Assembly: GCA_043228905.1 (NCBI GenBank)
Contig: JBHGNT010000002.1
Span: 27,218,001 to 27,282,000 of the forward strand
Direction of reading: 5' to 3'
DNA length: 64,000 nucleotides
Source of the DNA: Azolla caroliniana
Taxonomy: Eukaryota > Polypodiophyta
The notes under the pieces are model-generated. The model worked only from the letters and a program-made list of their open reading frames with translations, was not told the origin of the DNA and ran no database searches. Below are positions 34,629-46,763 of this stretch, in pieces; the stretch's first letter is position 1; each line of letters starts with the position of its first letter. The position numbers were made by a program, and so were the translations under genes.

Positions 34629-37600
34629 ATTTGTTATACCCTTGGCTTTGATATAGTGAGATTTTCCACGAAAAAATTCAATGCGTCTGCAAAAAAAGCA
34701 AGAGATTATCTCTGGCTGCAAGCAAATCACAAAGTCGGCAATCTTATGAATCAATGATATATGATATGCTTCTTCTTACCGTTGGTTTTTTTACCAATGG
34801 ATTCTTGTACAAGGCCAGCTTGTAAAAGAACTAAGTATTGTGATTTCTTTAACTATACCATTGGTTCATGTGATGTAGAGGTTTTAAGGCCAGCTGCTGT
34901 TGTGTGTCTCTCTCTTTCTTGGTTATTAAGAAGGGGTTCCTGTACCATGACCAGGTTGTGCTCTGATCCTTGTAATTTGTTGAACAAGTTCTAGAGCGAG
35001 CTTTTGTAAGCAAAATATATTGAAGGGAAATTTTTAAATTGTGTGATTAACCTAGCATATGTGCAATGGTTTCAGTTTTATGGTATGAACTTTGAAGTGT
35101 ATTTTGGAGTTTGTACTTTGGTATTATATGCATATCTATAACTAGATTGTTTGAGTGGTTAGGTGCAGGTGTTGTATGTACTATATTAAAATGTTTGTGA
35201 CAATAAGTTATGTTTAATAACCTAGTTACATTTCATACTATCACAGACTGCATTGACTATGGTACTGGCGTTTCAGGAAAAATGAAGTTATGAAGTTTAT
35301 TGGTTTATTTTATGATTGGTACAGGTGTATTAGGATGAAGTAGTCCTGAAGAGTGGAGACGTTTATTGGTTTCTCCTAAAACTCTACCCCCTGCCATGTA
35401 ATGAAAATGAAGGAATGTTATGTAGCTCCACTTTTTGTCCTAATACATGTTTTTTATGTGTGAAAGCTGCTGATGCTGTGTTCTCTTCTCTATGATTTGG
35501 CATGCATGTTCTCATATTGAGTATTCAGATTTTAGTTTTATTGCTGCAAGGTTGAATGAATTGTTTCTTGGTTAGATCTAAATACCAAAATAGCTGGAAT
35601 AATTCAATTTGGCATGGGAGAGTAGTGGGAAATATTTTGCTATAGATTTGCATCTTTGTAAATTCAATACTGATTTTATAAGCCCTGAGCTTCACTGTCT
35701 GTCTTCTTCTCAAGCCGTCTTCATTCCAATGGGTTTGAATTATATAGCCTCTTGGTTTGGAGGGTTTTACAATGTACGCCAATATGACATCATATTTCAC
35801 ATAAGCTTGTGTGCCAATGGGTAAGGGTCTCTTGAGCAGCAGTTCATTGAGAGACATGTGCCACATGTACCTTTATATATCATGTATATGACATATATGG
35901 GTGGTTGGTGTGCAACTTTTGGAGCATGAAATGAAAGATGAGTTCACATTGAAGTATGGAACATGAAATCAATGGTGACTTGATTTATGGGATTTGTATT
36001 GTAATATATTATAGATTTACTTAAATATTAAGGTTTTCTAAGAAACTCAACAAAATTGATTTCTAGATATTCCCAAGGACATTCATTCTAGGTTAAACAA
36101 GAGCTTTGGTGTTTTGAAATCTTCATAATATTCCATAATAGCAAAAATGTATAAGATTAAGTCGATATAGAGCTTTGCATAGGTTGATGTATAAGAAAAT
36201 GTGGATTAATTTAATATATTTTGGTTTCCTTTCTATATAGGGTGAAGCCATGCAAAACTCGAAAAGAGAATACATAATATAGGAGTATAAAAAAGAGTAG
36301 CAAAAACACTTCATCGTAAAATATTGTGGTTGATTTCGTAGAATCTATAATCATTAGGAGATGGGTTGAAAAAGGAAAACCATAAGGTTACATATAATTC
36401 ATAACTAGCTACTATAAGATCCATTTCACACAAAAGGCAATCTATAAATGGGATATCAAGATTGTTAAATGGGATATCAAGATTGTAAGTGATCCTAATG
36501 ATGCATAGAATCATCATATGCATGTTTATACATACATACACATATTTTCTTCTATCGAATATGGTTATGATGTGTGATTGTTTACACATGCACAAACAAA
36601 TTTCTGAATTAGGACAAATTTGAAGTTACTATAGGAAATGAACAATATGGGCAGTCCACACATTTAGTCAATAAATATGATTATGATCTTTGTAAGATGC
36701 CTCTTCCCATATTATTATTAGTGTGTTTCTTGAGAGTTAAGAATAATTATTCATTCTAGACATACTTGCGCACTAAGTTCATCTAATCATCGAAATTCGA
36801 ATATGTGGAAAAAATATGTTATATCATAGCTAAAAAAATGCCAAATATTATTTGTGGCAACCACATATACGATCATCATCATTTCTTGATCTTAATAAAC
36901 ACAAAACAATGCGTGAAAACATGAAATGGTAAAAGTTCACAAAGTATGATACGGGAATGTGGAGGTGTTGATGGATAGATACATGGATTTGATTGGAATA
37001 TAGTGGATATTGTATAATTGTATTGGCAAGAATATGTAATAAGGGTAACAAGTATTAACATGTTCTATAAAGCGATAGTAGATGTGCACACATCCTTTGA
37101 TTGGTCACACAATCTCTTTCATACCTAGATTTGTGTGGAAACACACATATTTACATGAAAGATTGCAACACTTGAATAACCTATCATTGTGCCTTCATCA
37201 TATTGTTTATGCAATAATATGAATTTGAAACTGATGCCTTCAAAGAATTTTGTGTAGGTTGTGGCATAATGGAGAAATGGAAATATACCATTGTAAAGAA
37301 AGGTCAACTAATTGCTAGTAAATTTAGTTTGTCATCTTTAAGGACTCGATATCTACATTTGAAGTGTTCGATATCATGTCATGTTCTATGACCATGAAAA
37401 TATGCATGTGATTTACTCTAACAAACTATAGGATGTTGTTATTTACGAAGATGAATTTAAATATCATGCAATCATAAGGTAGAAACCCTAATGTTCATGT
37501 GATTTGATACCCATTGAGGGCCAACATTTGAAATCATTATTCCATGCTAAAGAAATTTAGTTCAAACCTATTTAGAAACACCACAATGGGTTGCTCAATG

Positions 37601-40600
37601 TATCATGGTTGCTCAATGTATCAGAATAATGTCCACAAAAGTTTTAAGTCTCGGAGAAAGTTGATCCTTTCCTATTTGTTTAAATTGAGGACCCATAAAA
37701 GATGGGAAGTTGCTGATCCATTTGCTAAATGCTATAATCTAGACATTGGTGTTTATGGTTAGGGCTACATGATACTAAAAAGACTATAATACACCAAGTC
37801 CTAGTAAAGGTTATCCAAAGTCTTGCTTTTGTGTATCTTTATGGTGAGTAAAGGAGGGGCAAAGTAACAAAAAGAACTTAGAATCTTCTTTCCCTTCTTG
37901 TGGAGCATCTTTTGAACCCTCGATTATAGAAATGAAGAAAAGCAATGAAATGACATGAAAAGGACGTGTCATGGGTGGACTAAAGAAAGGTTAGGAATTT
38001 AAAGGGTCATGTTTCACCCTCGAATCACTTTAGAAGATTGAACTAAAGGACCCAAAGGTGGTGAATTCTTTCCAAGATTCTAAGACATCTCAGTGCTTGT
38101 ATGGCTAGAGAGACGAAGGACATAGAAAGAAATCCCAATGTGAGTCCAACTTCGAAAATAAAGCTTGTCGTTCTATTGGTCAGCTATTGATTGGTAATGC
38201 CACTATGATCAATATTTAATTAGTAGGGAAACTCCCTACTTGTGTTGGTTTGTTAGCATTGTCTCTCTAAAAAGAGACTTCTATTGATTTGAGAAGCCTA
38301 GTTTGAAAATTTATTTGTAATACATAATGATAAAAAGTGTATTAGTCTATCTAGTATGCTGAAATACTTTTGTGTAAATGTTTGCGTAACTTTGTTTCAT
38401 TTATTAAATGCTATAAGAACGAGGAGCATTGTCTCACATCTTGGTTCCATGCAATTTCTTGTTTTGCTTATGAACATTGGTAACAACATAATGTGGATGT
38501 GCACGATGGTAAAATAGGAATGAATATCTCTAAAGTAAATTGACTTAAGCCTTGAGGTTTAGGATTAGGATCATGACACACATTAATTACGAAGAGATAA
38601 GCACCATCAAGGCAAATTAACGAATACCTTAATATAATGGAAGCATCATGTTTTATGGCCATCATGCATGATAAAGTTTGTATTCAGATGGTGCACATTT
38701 CGTTACTTGTAACAAATCACTAAAATTGAACCTAATAATAAGTTACTATATCCTAGGTTGAAGATTATATACTTTGAGTCGGGTGTTCATGATCGTGTGC
38801 TTGAACATTTAAGCTTAACCAACTATATATGTTGAATACAGGTGGAACCATCTTAATATGTATATGGTTGACAACAAACATTGTAATGCATGAAAAAATC
38901 CCATGGGAGGTTGCTCATTTCATGTTATCCAGTAAATAGTAGTATAGTTGAAACAGAAACAATAAACTAGTATTAGTAAATAGAGAACCCATAGCATACA
39001 TTGATGAAAAGGACGTAGTATATTATAATCAAAATGACTATGCATGGATGGTATTGTAATCAATAACATTGGGAGATCAATAATAAGTAGTTAAAGTTAT
39101 ATAACTTATTGTGAACTGTTGAGATGAATTACTTTGAATATAAACATCTTGACATTATATGTATATATAACCAAGGCTTTGAGTTACTCAGAAATTTTAT
39201 TTATTTGTGTTTATTTTACTCTTATAATGAATGAGATATAATCTATACTTACATAGTCTACATTTTATTTTTTTTAAATTAGTACACGAACAAATCATTG
39301 ATTGAAGTGACTTGTCTAGTCATAAAAAAAAAAAACGTAGGGTTCAAAAAATGGTTCTTTCTTTTTGTCCTTTTCAGTTCAATTTAGTCTATTCTCACAT
39401 AAACTTTTATTTCACACTTTTAATCTACTTTTTAGAACTCAAAAATTTAAGTTTACCTCTATGTTGATTTTGTAACTTAAGTTATTACAACATGACATTA
39501 GCTAACAACCTAACCTTCTAATACACACTCATTTTCCCCAATACTCTAGCTTTATTGCTAAGTTTTGCACGTGAGGTTGCACAATTCCCCATGTACACTT
39601 GTCATGGTCCTCACACGTCTATTCCATACGTCTATTCCATTGGACAGAAAAGAAGACATACATAATAGGATTTGGCATTTTCATATGCCAAATATCCAAT
39701 TTACGTTCTTAATTATGAATGTTCCACATGCCAAAGAATGCATTTATGCCCCTTGATGATGATAAGACAAATTGTGCTAAGTTCAACTTCCTCTCGCTCC
39801 TAAGAAACCATAGCTCAACTTCTTGTTCTTCGCAAGTTGTCTGAAGTATCCAACATGGGTGAACGTGTTTCTTAGCTTGAGGCATTGCCAAAGTGTAAAA
39901 CATGGGTTTGGCCCCAACATCCACTTGCCTACCAATCATGCCATTAAGCTTTGGCAAAGAAGTTTCCATTCGAAACTTGGACTTTCATATTTTGTGGGTC
40001 AAGGTTAAGGTAGTTCCCCAAATTTTGTTCAATTCTAGTTTTAAGTGTTGGTACCTCTGAGAATGTAGCTAATTCTCACATTGGGCTACCTCATTCCATA
40101 ATTGGATAAATTGATTTGCATATGTTAGATTATATCGAGCTTTAATAAATTGGATAAGGGGTCAAGCTTAGATTTTATTATTCAATTTCTAGTCCTTTGT
40201 ACTTTATCCTTTCTTGATAGGGTTTCGGGGGTGTCTAATGACTCAAGAACAACCTTTCCAAATTTAGCTTATCCATAATTTATGAGTATGCTTCCCATTG
40301 TTTTCCATAAGGACCTTGTTGCTCTCATACTTGGAAAATGTCTTACCAAAACTAATACATCACCTCCATGAGGATTGGATGCTTGGACAAAGTTCAAACC
40401 AATTGGAGCTTCCTCATTGTTAGCATGAGAACAATTCTCTTTGGGGTGATGGAATGACCCTTATTTTCAATTTGATTGTTACATTACTACATTGTTGTCC
40501 AATCCCAAGGGCCCTTGGCCCCATCTTTCTTAGGGCACATGCAAGCATGTATCCACATCAATGAGAAAGTTCCTTTGCCAAATGTTATTCTTAACAATGT

Positions 40601-41918
40601 GTATGATTTGGTCCAATTGGTTCACTGATGGAATGGCAATATGTATGATGTAGGTGAGTTTGGAAACCTTAATATATATCGTGTGTCCCGTGAGAAGTGT
40701 ATTTTATCATCCAATTGATTTCTTGCTTTTCTAGCTTGTTGATCCATTGATACATTGATCCCACTATTATTTTGCATTAGATGACTATCCACAGAATTAC
40801 CAAACACTCACTAAGCATGACCCTCAAGAGTGAGAGGCACACACAAGTGGACGTTAATTTCCAAGGAGACTTTCTTTCTAGCATTTGTCTTATATGGACG
40901 ATTTGGTTGTCTTATCTAGGGAGCTCGATGCCACACCCAAATGTTATATTGCTTCACACACATTTTCTCGATCCATTCTTGATTCATCATATCATTTTTG
41001 CGAATGGTTTGTTTCTAGTAATAGCAATCCCATCTCTTCTAGGCCTTGTTTCGCTTTTCTCATGAAATCCTAGCCTAGAGCGTTCAAAACAATTGAAACA
41101 AGCAAGGAGAAACTGGAAAACTCTATATGGCAAGTTGTTAGGGCTATACTATTTCAAATCCCCTCCTATTGACATTGATGCTCAACGAGGCCCTTTCAAT
41201 GAGTATTTAGACCCATCCTTGTAACTGATCACCTACTTGGATTATTTTAGCGTATACTGATAAAACATGATTGGCAATCCTCAAAATCCTTTATCCACTC
41301 CTAGAGTTGGGGAGTTAGGGATGTGTCAATCATTGATGTATGAGACATTAAGGATGTCAATGGCCTCAAATTAGACATGTACATGAAAAATTTTCATGTA
41401 TGTACTATTGATATTTTTCCCCTAGAAAGTTACGACATTCGTATTAAGAAAATGCCCTAAGGCTATAATACATGAAATATGTACATTTATGTAATGAGCC
41501 CCCATGCGAAGTTTTAATTGTTGGCTTAAATAACTATTTCGGTGTAGAGTAGACCCACCCCATCTTATAAAAAAACCATCTATAAAATATTCCTTTGTCC
41601 CATATGGCATGAAACTCCAATAGTTGTAACTCTACTTGTTGTGTATTACCTTTTATATTATCCAAAGAACCTCTAAGATTATGCATGATCATTGTCCGAA
41701 TCGTAGAAATAATCTAGGTAGGTCTTTTAGTCACATTTTGGAATACCTTCAAACATCTAGTCTCCTAAATATACCAAATTGTGATACTACTTACCAATTG
41801 CCATATTTTAGGTTTATCAGTCTCAATTTGTGGATTCAGAGGTATAATTGTTTTTTGCAGTTGACCATTTCTCATAACAAGAGCATCTACAACATCCTCT
41901 TGTTCATATACCATTTGT
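34629..41918. other. Intergenic stretch, decayed repeats
   Basis: PP5 3' UTR, then about 7 kb of AT-rich DNA without a supported gene. Small local duplications are visible (36446-36485 with AAATGGGATATCAAGATTG twice; 37588-37625 with TTGCTCAATGTATCA twice). Segments at 39.5-41.1 kb look like old transposon DNA but no family could be fixed. Confidence 0.5.
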
Positions 41919-42240
41919 TTATCTTGTACCACTACCCATAATACTATCCCCATGCCCCCATGTATACACAGTTAGAGGAAGGACTGATATCAACAATGTT
42001 ATGATTCTTTTCCATATTTCCATCGCAAAGACACAACTTTGTAAATGATGCTTAGTAGTCTCGACTAGTTCGTACAAAAAGGGCACATATTGTTTGCATT
42101 CACTCCTTTTCGTCAACCATTAATTGCTATAGCTATATGAACCAACAATAGTAAAAAAAACAAATTTCCTACTCATTTTTATGCTCCACAACCATTTCCA
42201 ATAATTGCTTGAGATGTTGTGGAGAAAGTTCATCTCGTCT
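41919..42240 (-). mobile_element. Decayed LINE zinc-binding (zf-RVT) domain
   Basis: On the minus strand: WKWLWSIKMSRKFVFF, then a stop, WLTKRSECKQYVPF, and ELVETTKHHLQSCVFAMEIW followed by KRI. The order (W..IW..K...K...F, then R....C..C...ETT.HL...C.....IW) is the zinc-binding domain found at the end of reverse transcriptase in many plant LINEs. The second Cys and internal frames are damaged. Confidence 0.7.
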
Positions 42241-44237
42241 CCAGAAAACATTTGTAGCTAGTTCCTTCCATGATCAAGCACCTAATATTTTCCTACCAAT
42301 CTTCATAGAATACTAAAAAGAACACATGTTTTATCTGAGCTTGAATCAACACTTTCCTATATAGTTCTCCAGGATCCCAAGCTAATCAAGATTTTGATCT
42401 CCTTTCCAGAATCAAAAACCTCCAAAATAGATTTGTGGATCTGGATCTAAGACCCAATTTGATCCATCATTTGCGACAATCCTCACTTCTTATGCAAACA
42501 ATAACTAAACAAATTAGTTTCGGTATATGTGAAAGTTAACCGACCATCGTATTGTCCACCAAAAGTCATAAAATCTTATTCCCCAATGTAGGCTTTTACT
42601 CCGGTCAAAACATCCAATGGTGCAAATAAAGATATCCACTTATGTGTAAACGGTCCAAATTGCACATGAATATTAGGAAGAGTGGCTTATATTGTAGAAT
42701 ACATAGTCTTTCCGTCCCTTATATTATTAAGCATTAGCATTCTTTGGTATATCGATGTGGACAAAAATGTTCTCCAAGCACTTATAGATTGTGCTAGCCC
42801 CCTATCTAATTCAACCCATGTGCATGAGTATGCCTTCCCAACTTTTAATTACACCAAGTTGTGATATAAGTGGCTACCAATATTCTTAGTCTCGTTGAAG
42901 ATATTATATATATATTTTATACATTGGCAATCCCTTGGAAACATTCAAATCTTTTGCCATCAGGATTGATGGTTTACCTTTTGTATTTGCCCTCTTTGAT
43001 ATGAATATATTAACCATTACATATAAATGAAAGGAAATAAAATGTGTTTAGGTACATACATACATGCAAATGTATGTATGTATGCACTAGCATGCATATG
43101 TGAACATGATATTTCCCTTTGGGCTCTCCAATGGGAGCAATTCCAACAAGGCTTAGACCATAAATTTTAAGATATACCAATACAACATAATTTTAGAGAT
43201 CACATAAGGGCATATCGCTTACCAATGGCAAGAGTTAACATGATGGAAATAAATCATAATAATATACCTCAGTGTATATTTAAGCACATTTTAGAGACAT
43301 TTACCATCCCGATGGAAGGAGTTGAATTCTCCAACAATGGTTTACAAAAGCAAGGGCCATAGAGGCCCCATTAAAAGGAACAAAACATATAAAAATATCC
43401 TTCAAGGCACATAAGCTTGAAAGATAGTCAATGCTACGACACTTTTACATGTATTATCAAAAGAATGATGCATGTGATATGTGATCTCTAATATTTTAAA
43501 ATAAAGTTTGGTGTTTGGACTTGGGTGTGCATCAACAAATAAATTGTTTACAAATAACGCATTGTATCATCATTTAAATAACGTTTCTTTTGATCTTGAA
43601 AGGAAGACCTTGAAATTGCCAATATATTATTGCCTTCCGACGTTAGTTGTCTCTATATGAAGACCCAAGTTGAACTAAGAGAACATAATTTAAGATATGG
43701 TTGCATGAAGAAAGATGTGTCATGCTTGACTCTGATTGGGCACCAAATTTGAGGTCATCAGAGTAAGTATATTGATGAATTGGGATCATATTGCATGAAT
43801 TGATTTCAATGCCAAGGATTTGGCACTACATTTTGATGAATATGATGCGTCGTGCTAGAAAGATTGGGCTAATCGTAGTGACAATGTTACGAGCTTAGTC
43901 GAGATTTCAAAAGCATGGACAATTTTGGAAGGTACAGAGGTTAGTTATGTCCATTTGATCTACCAATCTTGAGGGGGGAGTGAAGAAAGTATACCAAGCT
44001 GAAATGTCTCAAATGTATGTTGAAATAAGGTCTAAAACCTAATGCAACCACATTCACAGGCAATATTCATTGTAATAGTTGACTATTTTAATACCAATGG
44101 AGGATATTTTTTATGGAAAAAATAAAAATAAAAATAAAGATATGGTTGCAAGCTATTCATTCCAAAAAACTTTCAGATAATCACCTTCCACTCTTTATAT
44201 CCATGAACCAAATGTATTCGTACACATGGATAGGTGG

Positions 44238-44239
<2 letters not shown>
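42241..44239. other. Intergenic stretch, probable retroelement debris
   Basis: No gene. At 43963-43982 the sequence CTTGAGGGGGGAGTGA resembles the polypurine tract next to the 3' LTR of plant Ty1/copia elements, but no LTR pair or pol frame was confirmed. Confidence 0.35.
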
Positions 44240-44322
<83 letters not shown>

Positions 44323-44325
44323 TGT
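44240..44325 (+). repeat. ACAT / CA / CACATA microsatellite
   Basis: Compound repeat: ACATACAT units, then about 20 CA units, then CACATA hexamers, ending ACATGTATG. Confidence 0.95.
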
Positions 44326-44349
44326 ATGTACGTGTGTAATCACAAATGG

Positions 44350-44535
44350 TTCTATGTTTCAATATTCTTGTATGGATGTAGGTACTCCTGAGTGAATAAT
44401 GTTTCTATATTCTTGTATGGATGTAGGTACTCATGAGTGAATAATGTTTCTATATTCTTGTATGGATGTAGGTACTCATGAGTGAATAATGTTTCTATAT
44501 TCTTGTATGGATGTAGGAACTCATGAGTGAATAGG
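44350..44535 (+). repeat. Four-copy 45 bp tandem repeat
   Basis: TATGGATGTAGG recurs at 44371, 44416, 44461 and 44506, exactly 45 bp apart, within units containing TTCTATATTCTTG and ACTCATGAGTGAATAATG. Copies are almost identical, suggesting recent expansion. Confidence 0.97.
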
Positions 44536-46100
44536 GTGCATTATACACTTACAGATAAATATATGTCAGCTCTAGTTGGAGTTAACATGTGCTAGAAAAA
44601 TTCGAAACTCACAACTTTATTTGAGGTTTCGCCATGTTTTTTTCTTTTGGGTGATCCTTAATTTTTTGTGGGGGTGCTAGTGCCAACTAGGGTAAGCATA
44701 AGCCCATACACAAACACATTGTACATATATAACAAAATAGAATAACTGGTTTTAGACGAAGTCTCACTTGGAAATTGGCACTTAAATTTTAATAGTTGGG
44801 AGAATACAAATTTTTTAGACGTTATGGTCTTTTGGACAAATCGAAGAAGTGGGGTATGTGGTCTATGCATGTGCATGTATATTCATTCACGTCACGTATC
44901 CATACGAGATGGGGCACCATTGTATCTTTAAGGGACAAGCAAACTTCAACAAGTACATGAGGGAGCTCTATAAAAGGAGGTAGACTTTCGGTGTCTTTGG
45001 ATTATATTGAAATACTTAGGATTCTCTCGAATCTTCTTTAACAAATGTTCTCAAAACCTTACCCCACGACATTTTAATACATTTATGTTAAAACTTTAAA
45101 ATCTGCTAATACATCCCCTCTCACATGGTTTCATGTTTTAATAGAAAGCTTATTCTCTTGAAAGCTACCAAAATTCTAAAAACACCGGATTGAACTTACA
45201 ATCAAAACCAATCATCTCATGTTTTATCTGCAAGGTGAACCTACTTCTTAAATCAGTCCATTTCTCTTCTTCCTATCCTAAAGTTATTGTACAGTGTTAG
45301 GTTAGAATAGTTATTATTAATTTTCTTTCATATTCAACTCCCCATCTAGCTTTGGTGCATTCCATGTATTGGGAGAAAAAATTAGAAATCCTAGCATCAT
45401 GATGATGATTGGGGCCTCTTTTTACTCCCCAAATCTAGAGATTCCATGAATGTTTCCTAACAATTAGCTTGCTCATGGCTTCCATGTATGCCATGCCATG
45501 ATGAGGATGGTGGTGCATCATCATCATCACTATAGACATGTCTCATTCTAATGACCTTTACCATCATCATAATTCAGCATTCAGCATTCAGCATTCACCA
45601 TTCACCATTCATCATCACCATCACCATCACCATCTACATTTATGGTCCTTGAACCCCATGGGTGACACATCGACAAGGGCTTGAGGGTTCACATGATTGA
45701 TAATCATCATATTTATCATGTTCATTTTCATTGCATTTGAAGCAAGCCATGAACAAATCGAAGTCTGTGGCACCTATAATGGGTTTGTGTTAGTGGTCAT
45801 TCTCATGCCCATAGTATAGTCCATGATCATATGCTAATATAGCATATGACACACACCAACAAAACACTTCACAACACATAAAATCCATTTTTTAGTTAAA
45901 AAGACTAAATACTAAATAAATAAATAAGTAAAAAAGTAATAAAAAGGTAAATAAAATAAATTCTCCTTCTTGGATCTCTCAATCCACACCGAGGAAAAAA
46001 ACAGAAAGAGAAACAGAGTCTCCCCTGTTTCTCTACTTATTTAATCTGTGTATTGTACACACACATATAAACAACTCAGTTGCCATAGATTCTTTTCTGT
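44536..46100. other. Region upstream of the NIP gene
   Basis: No gene. Contains a compound trinucleotide stretch at 45570-45635 (CATTCAGCATTCACCATTC and CATCACCATCAC units). The promoter of the NIP gene should lie at its right end; no confident TATA box was fixed. Confidence 0.5.
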
Positions 46101-46447
46101 TCGATGATATAGCACTCAATTTGGCTTCCCTTTCAAAGAGCATTCATTGAGATCTCATCATCTGCCTTTTCATTTTCTTCTAGTTCTGTTTCTGAGCTAT
46201 GGAAGAATTCCTTCCTTCTTTCATTATCCTTCTAAATTAGTTGAAGAAAAAGATTAAAATGAGCTTCTTCCTTTTAGAGTGCTCCTCTTATAGAAGCTTC
46301 TAATTCCTCTCTGTAAATAAGCTGTCTCGCAGTCCCTTTAGTTTTCTTTCTCTCTGTGTTTCTCTGTATTTCTTTCCTTTAGAGAGTATCAATCTGGCCA
46401 TCAGATCTGCTCTGCCTTAATCCTACTTTAATAAAAACTTACCAATC

Positions 46448-46453
46448 ATGTAA
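46448..46453 (+). promoter_or_regulatory. Minimal uORF AUG-UAA in the NIP leader
   Basis: ATGTAA 316 bases upstream of the NIP start codon. In Arabidopsis NIP5;1 a minimal AUG-stop in the 5' UTR, about 310 nt before the start, stalls ribosomes when boron is high and triggers mRNA decay. Its presence at nearly the same distance here suggests the same control. That this segment is transcribed is inferred. Confidence 0.65.
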
Positions 46454-46542
46454 AGCACTCAATCCTTAAACTTTAGATTTAACCCTCTTGTAGGGAACCT
46501 CAAAAAAAAAAAAAAAAAGATTTCATATGCAATAGCGTTAGA

Positions 46543-46548
46543 ATGTAG
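46543..46548 (+). promoter_or_regulatory. Second minimal uORF AUG-UAG in the NIP leader
   Basis: ATGTAG 221 bases before the start codon. Sixteen bases earlier is ATGCAATAG (46527-46535), a one-sense-codon uORF. Other short uORFs lie at 46104-46112 and 46199-46240. Confidence 0.5.
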
Positions 46549-46763
46549 TGAGGCAAATCAAAAGGTAAAATATCTCTAATTCAAGCCTAGAAAGCTTTTT
46601 AAAAAAAACCCTAAAACAAAAAAACCAAATTTCAAGTAATTAGTGATTTTTTGTTTGCATTTCATATTGTTATTTAGTATTTACATTGATGGTGGTTAGA
46701 TAAAACAAAAACAAGTGTGAAAATTTGTTAAGTGCTTTCATCACAAGAAAGAAACAGAAGAAA

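Noticed and set aside
40885-41073. YMDDLVVLS peptide resembling a retroelement RT catalytic box
   Set aside because: The flanking residues show no other RT motif on this strand, and a four-residue match is too weak for a call.
46725-46763. Thirteen-residue N-terminal extension of the NIP frame, starting at an upstream ATG
   Set aside because: The ATG at 46764 begins the conserved-style N-terminus (MGSEDG) and is preceded by AAAA context. The extra residues are basic and unlike the family. An upstream start at 46725 cannot be fully excluded.
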